Below are positions 22,569 through 30,649 of a stretch of 40,492 nt of DNA, one piece after another. The DNA lies in NCBI GenBank assembly GCA_002772645.1, contig PFDK01000003.1:1-40492 (forward strand), written 5' to 3'. A program made the translations under genes and the position numbers. How positions within the stretch are numbered: the first letter of the stretch is position 1; the number at the start of each line of letters is the position of its first letter. The notes under the pieces were generated by a model. That model made no database searches. It was not told the DNA's origin and saw nothing but the letters and a program-made list of their open reading frames with translations. The DNA comes from Candidatus Pacebacteria bacterium CG10_big_fil_rev_8_21_14_0_10_56_10. GTDB lineage: Bacteria; Patescibacteriota; Microgenomatia; UBA1400; PJMF01.

Positions 22569-23344
22569 TTCACTCCAGCCACTTCAAGTATCGCTCCGGC
22601 AGCAAAAAGGTGGTGGGTGTCGATCCCCAGCTGGGAGTACACTTGGTCAGGTACCGACAGGTCACACAGGTAGAGCCGACCGACGTGACGGCTGGCGCTA
22701 GCTGTTGTCAGGCCAGTTTTGGGCAGTGCCAGCGTCAGCGTCCAAGTGGCGGTGATACAAGGGGTCCGTGGTTGACCAGTGTCCCCGTCCAGGCCCGAGG
22801 GAATGTCGACCGCCAGCGTGGGCCGGCCAGCCTGATTAGCGGCCGCGATCAGCCGCGCGTACTCGCCGCGCGGATCGCCTTTCAAGTTGTAACCAAGCAG
22901 AGTGTCGATGATTAGGTCTGCCTGGGCCAGCAGCTTAGTCAGCTGATTTCCATCGATGTCGTTCGCCTGGTGGATGGGTACTCCCAGCTTGTCGAGCACC
23001 TGCTGTTGAACGAGGGCATTCTCCCCCAGATCGCGCCGCTCGCTAGCCAGCACCACTGTCACACCGGCCCCAAAGTTTATCAGGTGACGGGCCGCGCCCA
23101 GCCCGTCGCCGCCGTTGTTACCTTTACCAGCCAGCACCAGTATTTTTTTACCAGGGAGAGTGCCGCCTAATAGTCGCTGAGCCAACCGAGCTGTGTTGAT
23201 GCTGGCGTTTTCCATCATCATGATGATGTCGACGCCCACCTCCTCGACCATCAGCCGGTCTACCTGGCGCATTTGCTTAACGGTGACTACCGGCAGCCGG
23301 TGGATAGGCAGGCTGGGCAGCTGGCGGTTGGTGTTGGCAGTCAT
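22526..23344 (-). CDS. nnrE: NAD(P)H-hydrate epimerase (YjeF N-terminal domain)
   Basis: The 272-residue single-domain protein begins with the substrate-pocket helix VTVKQMRQVDRLMVEEVGVD and the segment MMENASINTARLA. Then come the Rossmann-like motif ILVLAGKGNNGGDGLGAARHL, LIIDTLLGYNLKGDPRGEYARLI and LAVDIPSGLDGDTG, all typical of NnrE/AIBP epimerases. These convert R-NAD(P)HX to the S epimer so the partner dehydratase can repair it. The dehydratase domain (NnrD), often fused at the C-terminus, is missing and no separate nnrD is in the window. The last codons overlap the convergent HAD gene. Confidence 0.9.
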   Translation of the reverse strand: MTANTNRQLPSLPIHRLPVVTVKQMRQVDRLMVEEVGVDIIMMMENASINTARLAQRLLGGTLPGKKILVLAGKGNNGGDGLGAARHLINFGAGVTVVLASERRDLGENALVQQQVLDKLGVPIHQANDIDGNQLTKLLAQADLIIDTLLGYNLKGDPRGEYARLIAAANQAGRPTLAVDIPSGLDGDTGQPRTPCITATWTLTLALPKTGLTTASASRHVGRLYLCDLSVPDQVYSQLGIDTHHLFAAGAILEVAGVNQEVEGGAGWSADD

Positions 23345-23418
23345 CTTTTTTGTGTCCAGGTTTTGTGCCCACAGCTTTTGTTAAGCTTTACGGTGCGTTT
23401 AAGAAAACGGTTTTATGG

Positions 23419-23424
23419 TTTAAT
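23419..23424 (+). promoter_or_regulatory. -10 box (TTTAAT) of the small membrane protein gene
   Basis: TTTAAT, ACTACT, then ATG 23431: a 6-nt gap without a Shine-Dalgarno sequence. The -35 is not clear. Confidence 0.5.
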
Positions 23425-23430
23425 ACTACT

Positions 23431-23757
23431 ATGAATTCTGTGCTGTCACGGCTTTGGCGTCGGTATTGGCTGAGGGTAGCCGCAACCATTATACTGGCTT
23501 ACTTATTCATTGCGATCTACACTTGGCTGGTTAGCCGCAACCCCAACGTCACCAGCGTCCCCATCCTGACCCCGATCTGGCTGATCCCGCTCAATGTGTT
23601 TATTTTTACGCTGGCGGCGCTGGCAGTCTACCTGGCCCGGGGCAGTATCGAGGTCCGTGCCCAGCTCAAGCCCAGTCTCCAGATTGGTGCCGCCACCACT
23701 GCCGGTGTGGCGCTGCTGCTGTTGATCTTAGAGCTGCTGCTGGGTGTTTTTAGGTAG
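23431..23757 (+). CDS. Small membrane protein, three helices
   Basis: From ATG 23431 (MNSVLSRLWRRYWLRVAATIILAYLFIAIYTWL) the protein has 108 residues and three membrane helices, the others being IWLIPLNVFIFTLAALAVYLA and IGAATTAGVALLLLILELLLGVF. No family is recognised. The ORF track starts at 23350, but that extension overlaps the promoter and is not needed. It is divergent from nnrE and lies upstream of the tRNA gene. Confidence 0.65.
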   Translation: MNSVLSRLWRRYWLRVAATIILAYLFIAIYTWLVSRNPNVTSVPILTPIWLIPLNVFIFTLAALAVYLARGSIEVRAQLKPSLQIGAATTAGVALLLLILELLLGVFR

Positions 23758-23813
23758 CGGCCGAGTAGCCACAACTCTATCCTGTAGCTTGCTTGGCGGC
23801 CTGGCTCTGGCTC

Positions 23814-23842
23814 TTTTCACCGACCATCTTTTTGAGTAAAAT
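23814..23842 (+). promoter_or_regulatory. Promoter of the tRNA-Glu gene
   Basis: TTTTCA (23814-23819), 17 nt and TAAAAT (23837-23842) give a plausible promoter whose transcript would start about 50 nt before the tRNA. The leader contains an 11-codon mini-ORF (23866-23898) with GGAG upstream, ending 1 nt before the tRNA; this may be chance. Confidence 0.5.
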
Positions 23843-23899
23843 TCGCTCGATATCTGGAGACCAGTATGTTTGAGGTATCAAACTTTACAACAAACTGAA

Positions 23900-23972
23900 G
23901 GCGCCTTCGTCTAGCGGCCTAGGACATCGCCCTCTCACGGCGAAAACACGGGTTCGATTCCCGTAGGCGTCA
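23900..23972 (+). tRNA. tRNA-Glu (anticodon CTC)
   Basis: A full cloverleaf can be drawn. The acceptor stem GGCGCCT pairs with AGGCGTC (one G-U), followed by TC and a D arm containing GTCTAGCGGCCTAGGAC. The anticodon stem TCGCC/GGCGA carries loop CTCTCAC, so the anticodon is CTC. The T arm is ACGGG-TTCGATT-CCCGT. The discriminator is A and the following bases are CCC, so the 3' CCA is not encoded and must be added by the CCA-adding enzyme (encoded at 34.0-35.7 kb). CTC reads GAG codons, which are common in these genes. Confidence 0.95.
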
Positions 23973-24205
23973 CCCAGTTGGGTAGGCTACGCGTAGGTGA
24001 TTAATGCTCTGGCACTGAGGAAAGCAAAACTGGCGGTTAAACCCATAGCTCACAACGGGCTTTTTATGTTCCTTCAAAATTAATCACATTTACAGGACAC
24101 AACATCATCACTGTTTAGCATACACAAATCTATTAGTGGTGTTAAGTGGATACCCAGATTTCTAAATTGTGTCTACTCCACTGCTATACTAAAACAGCAG
24201 GATTT
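23973..24205. other. Region between tRNA-Glu and the next gene
   Basis: No gene is convincing here. GGGCTTTTTATG near 24058 might be a weak terminator for the tRNA but lacks a good stem. TATACT at 24185-24190 followed by AGCAGGA is the best signal and lies just before the GTG chosen for the next gene. Confidence 0.35.
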
Positions 24206-25552
24206 GTGCCAACCTTAGAGCCGCCGCCAACCAGCAAAGAACGACCTCGGCCTAGTCGGATACTTATTTGGTACTCGGGAGCGTTCGGCACAGAAGCAGG
24301 CGCGAGAGCAATCTTCAGCGGACTGAAAAAAAACTTGACTGACACTTCGGTGCGGGCGGTTCCCTCCAAGGTTTCCAAAGATGCCGCCGGACAGAACTTC
24401 GAGATCGATATTAACTCGGTAGAAGACCAGGTCCGCCAGGGTGGCAAAGTAACCTTGGTGAGCCATTCCAGTGGGGTGATTGAGATGATCAACCACCTAA
24501 GAGTGCTGGAGCGGAACTTGACAACTACCGGCAATACTGAGTTGCTGACCAAAAATGTCGACATTGTGCTGGTGGCGCCGGTGGGATTTGTCCACAGCTG
24601 GTCAGAACTGGCGGCTATGTTTCGCGGTGTGGCAGAAATAGCCAGGTCTAACAAATCTATTCTACCGATTGGTCGGCTGATCTCGTTTCGCCAGGGCATT
24701 GAGTCAATCAACTACTTGCCGCCTACGTTTACCCACTTGAAGCTGGAAGAGTTCAACCAAGTGTTGACCGAGATTTTTAGTCAGCATACTCAACGCCAAC
24801 GGGGAGTGCTGTCGACTGAGTTTGCCCCAGGAGAAGAAAGTTACTTTAATCAACTGGCACGTGAAAAACCTGCCCAGGCTGAACGGACCAGGGCGAAAAC
24901 TCAGGCCCAGCAAGCCAAAGATGCGCCGGCCCTTGATCAGTTGTTAGAGAGCAACGTAGTTGAGTATCTAACGGCTAAGCGCCGTAGCCAGCACCAAAAA
25001 CAGCAGCGCCACGCTCGGGCGATTAAGTCAAATCTCCAGCGTCGTGGCCGGCTGCTGGAGCCGGAAATGACTGCAGCTTATGCAGGTGAGGAAACTGGCG
25101 GCGGTTGGCTAAGTGTGTGGTGGCAAGCACTGCAGGGCTTGTTAGAAATTACTAAGCAAGCTGCTCGCGGTGAACCGTACCGGGCATTGACCAGGTACCG
25201 CGACATGGGTGTTAGGACTAAGTTTGTAGTGCCGGAGTTTGATCCGCTGGTTTCGGTGGAGCAAATCCGCCGCTTTGCGCAGGAAGGCAAGCAAGACGAT
25301 CATCCATACTGGCTGGCCGGAGTGAATTTTCCCGATCAGCACGCGAACGAGCTAAACTTGTTAAATCGAATGACTCGAGAAGAGTGGCAGATGATTAAGG
25401 AGATGGACCTCCAAGACCCCTTCTCGGACATGGATAAAGAAGACCCAGACCTACTGGACATCATGCTGGTAGGCACAGCCACCCACTCTTCGCTGGCGTT
25501 TGATGCCGGCAGCCTCGGTAGGGCCATCCGCCAGTTGCTGCACGGCAAGTGA
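24206..25552 (+). CDS. Alpha/beta-hydrolase-like protein, unknown function
   Basis: From GTG 24206 this is a 448-residue protein; the track start at 24146 would place the TATACT box inside the gene. The N-terminal half looks like an alpha/beta hydrolase: strand ILIWYSGAFGTEAGA, nucleophile elbow VTLVSHSSGVIEMI (S-x-S-x-G, with the usual first Gly changed to Ser), then VDIVLVAPVGF. A long, highly charged helical insert rich in Gln, Lys and Arg (about 230-310) separates this from the C-terminal part, where TKFVVPEFDPLVSVEQI supplies a candidate Asp and MLVGTATHSSLAFD a candidate His. A complete triad is therefore possible. No signal peptide is seen. The substrate is unknown. Confidence 0.65.
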   Translation: MPTLEPPPTSKERPRPSRILIWYSGAFGTEAGARAIFSGLKKNLTDTSVRAVPSKVSKDAAGQNFEIDINSVEDQVRQGGKVTLVSHSSGVIEMINHLRVLERNLTTTGNTELLTKNVDIVLVAPVGFVHSWSELAAMFRGVAEIARSNKSILPIGRLISFRQGIESINYLPPTFTHLKLEEFNQVLTEIFSQHTQRQRGVLSTEFAPGEESYFNQLAREKPAQAERTRAKTQAQQAKDAPALDQLLESNVVEYLTAKRRSQHQKQQRHARAIKSNLQRRGRLLEPEMTAAYAGEETGGGWLSVWWQALQGLLEITKQAARGEPYRALTRYRDMGVRTKFVVPEFDPLVSVEQIRRFAQEGKQDDHPYWLAGVNFPDQHANELNLLNRMTREEWQMIKEMDLQDPFSDMDKEDPDLLDIMLVGTATHSSLAFDAGSLGRAIRQLLHGK

Positions 25553-25583
25553 GCGTCGGCCGCACCGCTCAGGCTTTCTTCTC

Positions 25584-25612
25584 TTGCTCCGACTTGGCTT
25601 TGTCTTCATAAT
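25584..25612 (+). promoter_or_regulatory. Promoter of the CAP-domain gene, leaderless type
   Basis: TTGCTC (25584-25589), 17 nt, CATAAT (25607-25612), then GATTTAC and ATG 25620. This sets the start well downstream of the track ORF start at 25500. Confidence 0.65.
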
Positions 25613-25619
25613 GATTTAC

Positions 25620-26567
25620 ATGAGCTTGGTCGAGACACTGCGGCATTTGTTTCATCCGCGCCGGTCAAACAACCACCGGCCGCGACTACTCCACCCCGAG
25701 GCATACCTTTCTTTGGCGCTGCTGATCGTGGCTTTCTCGGCAGTACTACGGCTACTGACCACTCTCAACCCCGAGTACTCGCAGATCCTGGGCTTTGCCT
25801 CCGATATCACTGCCGAGGAAGTTGTAGCGCTGACCAACCAGCAACGCTTGCGCAGCGGCGCCGGAGCCGTGCAAGCCAACCCTCAGCTGACCGCCGCGGC
25901 GACGGCCAAGGCCAGGGACATGTTCGAAGATCAGTACTGGGCACACGTAGCGCCGGACGGGACCGAGCCGTGGACGTTCATCCAACAGTCGGGCTACTCG
26001 TACCGGTTCGCGGGAGAGAACCTGGCGCGCGATTTCGACCACACCCCGGCTATGATCGCCGCTTGGATCGCTTCACCTTCACATCGGCAAAACTTACTTA
26101 ACTCGCGCTACACCGACATTGGGGTGGCGGTGGTTGATGGCGTACTCAACGGCACTGAGACCACCTTGGTAGTTCAGATGTTTGGTACCACCCCTGCCCA
26201 GGCTGCCCAGCTGCCGCCGCGGTCGGCGGCCATCGACATCAACACCGAGTTCGTCCGGCCCGTCCAGCCACAAGCAGGTATCAACCCCAGGGAGCTGGCG
26301 TTCTTGTCTACCGACCAGGAGGTTTTGGCGGGTGCCGACCCTCAACAACTGGCTGCCCAGCTGCCGCCGCTGATCTCACCGCTCGAACTCAGCAAAGCCT
26401 TCTTTTTAGCTCTCATTTTTGTGCTGGTAGTGACGCTGATATACGATACGGTAGTGATCACCAACAGCAACGTGGTTCGGCTGGTGGGCAAAAACATCGC
26501 CCACATCATGCTGTTGACGCTGGTGGCGTACATCTTGATCTTTTTTGAAGCGGGAGTAGTTGGGTAG
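25620..26567 (+). CDS. CAP/SCP-domain extracellular membrane protein
   Basis: From ATG 25620 the protein has 315 residues. A basic N-terminus precedes a membrane helix (AYLSLALLIVAFSAVLRLL), then a CAP domain: VVALTNQQRLRSGAGAVQANPQL, KARDMFEDQYWAHVAPDG, SYRFAGENLAR, AWIASPSHRQNLLNSRYTDIGVAV and a closing strand TTLVVQMFG. These match the CAP motifs, including the His and Glu of the conserved pocket. Two further helices near residues 255-315 anchor the C-terminus, which is unusual for CAP proteins. Bacterial CAP proteins are exported and their biochemical role is mostly unknown. Confidence 0.88.
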   Translation: MSLVETLRHLFHPRRSNNHRPRLLHPEAYLSLALLIVAFSAVLRLLTTLNPEYSQILGFASDITAEEVVALTNQQRLRSGAGAVQANPQLTAAATAKARDMFEDQYWAHVAPDGTEPWTFIQQSGYSYRFAGENLARDFDHTPAMIAAWIASPSHRQNLLNSRYTDIGVAVVDGVLNGTETTLVVQMFGTTPAQAAQLPPRSAAIDINTEFVRPVQPQAGINPRELAFLSTDQEVLAGADPQQLAAQLPPLISPLELSKAFFLALIFVLVVTLIYDTVVITNSNVVRLVGKNIAHIMLLTLVAYILIFFEAGVVG

Positions 26568-26586
26568 CGGCTGGAAAGCAAGCAAA

Positions 26587-26859
26587 ATGAGAGAGTTTAT
26601 TATCAACCGCGAGCTCAATCGCCACCGGCTAGCGTACGCCGTTTTAATGATCGGCTTGTTGATGGCGATGGCGTCGTTCTGGCTGGCTTGGCCGAACCGC
26701 TTTTATCAGCGGTTGATCGTGTTGGGCCTGGTAGCTTTTTACGTAGTCTGGGGAACGCTGGCCCATCTGCACACCGATCACGTCACTCGCCGAGTAGTGT
26801 ACGAGTACTTAGGGGTAGGGGTGGTAGCCGGCTTAGTGCTGCTGCTGGTGACCCTGTGA
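26587..26859 (+). CDS. Small membrane protein, unknown function
   Basis: The 90-residue protein (MREFIINRELNRHRLAY...) has three hydrophobic helices: VLMIGLLMAMASFWLAW, LIVLGLVAFYVVWGTLAHL and YLGVGVVAGLVLLLVTL. GGAAAG lies about 10 nt before the ATG, and the gap to the CAP gene is 19 nt, so the two are cotranscribed. No family is recognised. Confidence 0.65.
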   Translation: MREFIINRELNRHRLAYAVLMIGLLMAMASFWLAWPNRFYQRLIVLGLVAFYVVWGTLAHLHTDHVTRRVVYEYLGVGVVAGLVLLLVTL

Positions 26860-26910
26860 ACTCTTAAGTTGTAGAATAGCGACGGAGTATCAACGCCACA
26901 GAAAGGACGG

Positions 26911-27642
26911 ATGAAAGGTATTATTTTGGCGGGCGGCAGCGGCACGCGCCTCCGGCCTCTCACCCGAGTGACCAGCAAGCAGTTGTTGCCGGTGTACAAC
27001 AAACCGATGATTTTTTATCCGCTGGAAACGCTGATCCAGGCCGGCATCAAGGACATTCTGATAATTGTGGCCCCCGATCACGCCGGTGACTTTTTGAAAC
27101 TACTGGGCAGCGGTAAAGAGTTTGGCTGCCGATTTACATTTGAAATCCAGGACAATCCGGAAGGTTTAGCCCAGGCGTTCTTGATCGGTCGCAACTTTAT
27201 CGGTGGCGACCAGGCAACGCTCATCCTGGGAGATAACTTGTTTGAGGACGACTTTAGCTCGGCTATTCAGGGATTTGAGTCCGGTGGCAGGATTTTTGCC
27301 AAACAGGTACCCGACCCTAATCGGTTCGGAGTGGTGGAGTTTGACGATCAGCGGCGGGTGCTGTCCATCATAGAAAAACCTCAGCAGCCCAAGTCCAATT
27401 ACGCGGTCACCGGTATGTATATCTACGACAACAGCGTGGTGGACAAAGCCGCTTCTCTCCAGCCCTCTGAGCGAGGTGAGCTGGAGGTGACCGACATCAA
27501 CAACCTGTACCTCAAGGAAGGTAAACTGGACGTGGCGTTTGTGGAAGGGGAGTGGTTTGACACCGGCACGTTTGAGTCGCTGTTTGCCGCCACTCAGTTC
27601 GCTCGGCGCCAAGCTTTGGCCGCGCAGCCGGACGGCGGATGA
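26911..27642 (+). CDS. rfbA: Glucose-1-phosphate thymidylyltransferase-like nucleotidyltransferase
   Basis: The 243-residue protein starts with [18 protein letters not shown], the nucleotide-binding signature. It continues with [28 protein letters not shown] (metal Asp), [29 protein letters not shown] and [14 protein letters not shown], all characteristic of RmlA/RfbA. It makes dTDP-glucose from dTTP and glucose-1-phosphate. It is about 45 residues shorter than the 290-residue homotetrameric RmlA and lacks its C-terminal allosteric-site helices, like the short RfbA forms of many archaea and CPR bacteria. It could feed the glycosyltransferases at the left of the window. AAAGGACGG precedes the ATG. 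Confidence 0.9.
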   Translation: MKGIILAGGSGTRLRPLTRVTSKQLLPVYNKPMIFYPLETLIQAGIKDILIIVAPDHAGDFLKLLGSGKEFGCRFTFEIQDNPEGLAQAFLIGRNFIGGDQATLILGDNLFEDDFSSAIQGFESGGRIFAKQVPDPNRFGVVEFDDQRRVLSIIEKPQQPKSNYAVTGMYIYDNSVVDKAASLQPSERGELEVTDINNLYLKEGKLDVAFVEGEWFDTGTFESLFAATQFARRQALAAQPDGG

Positions 27643-27654
27643 CGTGAGGATGAC

Positions 27655-28572
27655 ATGATGGTACCGTTTAGCGCTGTCCGTTTCTGGTTGGTTGGCAGTG
27701 TAGTTGTTGGTTTGTTGATCGGCTGGCAAGCGGCGGTGACAGGTTTGGCAGAGGCGAGCAGGGTGAACAATCTGATCGGGGTGATCTCGGTGCGGGCCCA
27801 GTCACCGCGAAACAGCGGCCCTGGAAGTACTTCAACCGTGTTGCGCAAAGAAGGCCTGGCGGACGAGATCGCCCAACTTCGCCAGACTTACGGCGGACAA
27901 CTGGCCGAGTACCGAGCTGCTTACAACGACTATCAAGTCAGCCGAGCCGAGCTCCAACAGCTCAACACTCTCAAGTCTCTCGAGAAAGCGGTCCAGTCTA
28001 CCAAGGAAGCGATGCGGCTGCGCGACATGGTGCTCAAAACTTACTTAACGCTGGTCAGGTTGGAGCTAATCGATACTTTTGGAGTGACCGCCGAGTACCG
28101 GCAACTAGCTGTGGACAACATCGATGCCACCATCGCCCAGCTCGACAACCATCAGTTCGAAGCTGAACAGATCGGAAACAGGGCCGAAGTAGTGGCCCTA
28201 GCTGACCGGTTTGGTCCGATCGGCACTGCCGCTGATCAGAACGCGGCTTACGCCAAGATTTTGCTCAAGTTAGGCCGGCTGCAGAATGTTTTTGAGCTAG
28301 CTGAGTCACTCAATGAACGGATACAAGCTACCGACATTACGGACTTGCCGCAGCTCACTCAAAACGAGCGGTTACGCGCTTATGACCAGACCAACCTGGA
28401 GTTCAGCCGGGTTGAGGTCAAGCTGCGAGAAACAACAGCAGGGTTGGCGCCCGACGACGGCAGGAACCGACTGCAAACTGACCTTAACCGAAGGCTATCA
28501 GAAGTGTTTGCCGAGTTGTCCAGGTTGGTGGCGCTACTGGACGAGCTAGCGGGGGAGGTTAGTGATGGCTAA
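27655..28572 (+). CDS. Secreted or membrane-anchored coiled-coil protein
   Basis: The 305-residue protein has an N-terminal signal anchor (FWLVGSVVVGLLIGWQAAVTGLA), a Ser/Gly linker, then about 240 mostly helical residues rich in Gln, Glu, Leu and Arg (EIAQLRQTYGGQLAEYRAAYNDYQVSRAELQQL). No enzyme motif is seen. GAGG lies 6 nt before the ATG, and the gene starts 12 nt after rfbA. It overlaps the next gene (GTGATG within its stop region), so the two envelope proteins are coexpressed. Confidence 0.7.
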   Translation: MMVPFSAVRFWLVGSVVVGLLIGWQAAVTGLAEASRVNNLIGVISVRAQSPRNSGPGSTSTVLRKEGLADEIAQLRQTYGGQLAEYRAAYNDYQVSRAELQQLNTLKSLEKAVQSTKEAMRLRDMVLKTYLTLVRLELIDTFGVTAEYRQLAVDNIDATIAQLDNHQFEAEQIGNRAEVVALADRFGPIGTAADQNAAYAKILLKLGRLQNVFELAESLNERIQATDITDLPQLTQNERLRAYDQTNLEFSRVEVKLRETTAGLAPDDGRNRLQTDLNRRLSEVFAELSRLVALLDELAGEVSDG

Positions 28573-29029
28573 GCGCAACAGCGACAGTCAGACTGAGTTT
28601 CAGGCCCAAGCCCCGTTGTACGAGCGGGCGGGGTCACTGGACGAGCTGACGGCCGGGGACGGGACCGGACCTGGCCCGGACCAAGCCGATCCAGCCAACC
28701 ATGCCGATCAAGCCGATCAAGTCGATCGAGCGGACCAAGCTCGGCAGCTGGCCGCCGCCCGCTCGCCGACACGCCGCCGTCGGTGGTTAATACTGGGTGG
28801 GGCGGTAATTGTGTTGATGACGGTAGCGGCGGCGGCGCTGTTACTGTTGTCCGGTCCCCAGCAGTCGGTTTCCACCCAACCGCCGCCGCTCAAAGTTACC
28901 CCTCCGGCCCAGCCGTCCAGCTTGGAGGAGCGCGTTGTCCAGCTGGAGCAGCTGCTCGATGAGGCCGATCCCTCCGGCAGCGAACTGCCGTTCCCACCGG
29001 TAGATATGGACATCCGCTTGGAGCAGTGA
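28565..29029 (+). CDS. Single-pass membrane protein with Asp/Ala/Gln repeats
   Basis: The 154-residue protein begins MAKRNSDSQTEF. A cytoplasmic low-complexity stretch made of DQAD-type units (DQADPANHADQADQVDRADQ) is followed by a basic segment and one membrane helix (WLILGGAVIVLMTVAAAALLLL). A Pro-rich linker and a short helix LEERVVQLEQLLDEADPSG complete it. The first gene's stop overlaps its start. Probably a partner of the coiled-coil protein upstream; no family recognised. Confidence 0.65.
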   Translation: MAKRNSDSQTEFQAQAPLYERAGSLDELTAGDGTGPGPDQADPANHADQADQVDRADQARQLAAARSPTRRRRWLILGGAVIVLMTVAAAALLLLSGPQQSVSTQPPPLKVTPPAQPSSLEERVVQLEQLLDEADPSGSELPFPPVDMDIRLEQ

Positions 29030-29077
29030 ATCAGTGATCTTTATCAGCCGGCTCCACTTCACCGCTGCTCGCACTCA

Positions 29078-29998
29078 CTACTTTTGTTTGGGCGTCGTCC
29101 CGCCCATCGAAAATCGCCACCAGAGAGTGACATAACTCAAGATCAGCCAGAAAGCCACTACAAACACCGGCAAACCGGCCCGGACCAGTTGGGGAGCGAA
29201 GGCCCAGACAGTTAACTGGGCAACAAGTTCGGCTACTACCATCACGTGCAGGAGAAGCTGGATGATTTCTCGCCTTGATAATCCCAGGCTCAGTAACAGT
29301 ACCAGCACGTACGCCAGCACTAAGTCGAGTAAGGACGTCACTAACCGAAAAGGCAGCAGTAGCAGTGGTAGGACCACCACCCCGCCCGCCCGCAGTACCG
29401 GTGTCACCATCATTACTTGTGCTGTCCAGGTGTTAACCGCTTGGCCCAGCGATCCACTGGTGACAGACCAGGCTTGTTCACCCAGCACTGTATCGAGTCC
29501 CAGGCTACGTTGAGCACCAAGTTGGTCTTTGATCAAGATTTGGTCAGCGCTCAACACCACCAAAGCGGAGGCGGTTGCCAAGCCATCGGACCGGCTGGTG
29601 TCAATGACGGCCAAAGAGTCCAGCCGACGGCTGACCGGCTCGAGCACCAGCGGCACGGCACTCAAAGGGAACGGTACTTTGATCACGGCTGGCGGCTCGG
29701 TTTTTAGCCGCCCCTCATCCCAGCTCAAGGTAGTACTTTCAGGGAAAGCCTGTTGAAACTGTTGGCCCACGGCCAGGCTAAACTGGGACCAGCTGGGCGC
29801 GGTGACCACCGCGAACCTGGCCCCGGCTACCAGTCCCAGCAACAAGTAACTAACCACCACAAACCCGAGGGCCTCTGTCCACCTCAGTCGGGCCAGGCGC
29901 GAATAGCTGGCGGCCGAGCTCAAGCTAGCCAGCCAGATCTGCCGGAACTGTTGCCAAAATTGCTGCCAGCTACTTAACCAGCTTCTCAGGATTAACAC
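29078..29998 (-). CDS. Multi-pass membrane protein, possibly DUF1189-like
   Basis: The 306-residue protein has a GTG start at 29998, 6 nt after TATACT. It has an N-terminal helix (ALGFVVVSYLLLGLVAGARF), a soluble extracytoplasmic domain of about 100 residues (including LSWDEGRLKTEPPAVIKVPF and a DTSRSDGLATASALVVLSADQILIK strand region) and four further helices. The order of helix, soluble beta-rich domain and C-terminal helices resembles DUF1189 membrane proteins, but no diagnostic motif settles it. It is divergent from frr. Confidence 0.6.
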   Translation of the reverse strand: MLILRSWLSSWQQFWQQFRQIWLASLSSAASYSRLARLRWTEALGFVVVSYLLLGLVAGARFAVVTAPSWSQFSLAVGQQFQQAFPESTTLSWDEGRLKTEPPAVIKVPFPLSAVPLVLEPVSRRLDSLAVIDTSRSDGLATASALVVLSADQILIKDQLGAQRSLGLDTVLGEQAWSVTSGSLGQAVNTWTAQVMMVTPVLRAGGVVVLPLLLLPFRLVTSLLDLVLAYVLVLLLSLGLSRREIIQLLLHVMVVAELVAQLTVWAFAPQLVRAGLPVFVVAFWLILSYVTLWWRFSMGGTTPKQK

Positions 29999-30004
29999 CT
30001 GGTG

Positions 30005-30010
30005 AGTATA
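30005..30010 (-). promoter_or_regulatory. -10 box (TATACT) of the minus-strand membrane protein gene
   Basis: On the minus strand TATACT, CACCAG, then GTG 29998: a 6-nt gap, leaderless type. It is back to back with the frr promoter; only about 40 nt separate the two -10 boxes. Confidence 0.55.
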
Positions 30011-30031
30011 ACGTGTCTACTAGGCCTAAAC

Positions 30032-30056
30032 AAACTCTGGTAAACTCTGGTAAAAT
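30032..30056 (+). promoter_or_regulatory. frr promoter region with tandem AAACTCTGGT repeat
   Basis: AAACTCTGGT occurs twice without a gap (30032-30051), one helical turn apart, directly abutting TAAAAT (30051-30056). The ATG of frr follows after TGGCCC, a 6-nt gap. The repeats occupy the usual spacer and -35 area and could bind an activator. Confidence 0.5.
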
Positions 30057-30062
30057 TGGCCC

Positions 30063-30617
30063 ATGGCGTTTGACTTTAGTAATTTTTCGGGCAAGATTGA
30101 CAAAACCATTGATCACATCCACGCCGACCTGGCCAGCTTGCGCTCTAGCAAAGCGGTTCCTCAACTCCTGGACCCGGTCCGAGTAGAACTGTACGGCAAC
30201 CGGCTAAAAGTTCAGGAAGTGGCCTCAATTTCGATCCCTAACGCCGAGTTGTTGCTAGTGTCACCCTGGGACAAGAACGTTATTGGGGAACTAGAGCGGG
30301 CCATCGCCAAAGCGGGCCTTAACCTTAACCCGGTGGTGGACGGCGATGTCATTAGGATTGTTGTCCCGCCGCTGACAGCGCAACGGCGCCGAGAAATGGT
30401 TTCATTGCTGCACCAAAAAACCGAGGACGGTAAAGTGATGCTGCGCAACATCCGTACCGCTACAAAACAGGCTATCGAAGCACAGCGGGGCCAGGCTGGG
30501 GTGAGTGACGACGACGTGGAGCGCGACCTAGCTCGGCTGGACGACCTGCTCGGACAAGCGATGACCACCATCGACAAGCTAGTTGAGTCCAAAGAATCAG
30601 ACTTGATGAAAGTCTGA
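30063..30617 (+). CDS. frr: Ribosome recycling factor
   Basis: The 184-residue protein is full length (family about 185). It shows the three-helix bundle and the RRF hinge: HADLASLRSSKAVPQLLDPVRVELYG, VASISIPNAELLLVSPWDKNVI, AIAKAGLNLNPVVDGDVIRIVVPPLTAQRRREMV and the final LARLDDLLGQAMTTIDKLVESKESDLMKV. With EF-G it splits post-termination ribosomes. The ATG is 6 nt after a -10 box, so this essential gene would be translated from a leaderless mRNA. The next gene, rseP, starts 32 nt downstream. Confidence 0.97.
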   Translation: MAFDFSNFSGKIDKTIDHIHADLASLRSSKAVPQLLDPVRVELYGNRLKVQEVASISIPNAELLLVSPWDKNVIGELERAIAKAGLNLNPVVDGDVIRIVVPPLTAQRRREMVSLLHQKTEDGKVMLRNIRTATKQAIEAQRGQAGVSDDDVERDLARLDDLLGQAMTTIDKLVESKESDLMKV

Positions 30618-30649
30618 CCGGCCACCTTAGGACAGCCTGGATACACCTC

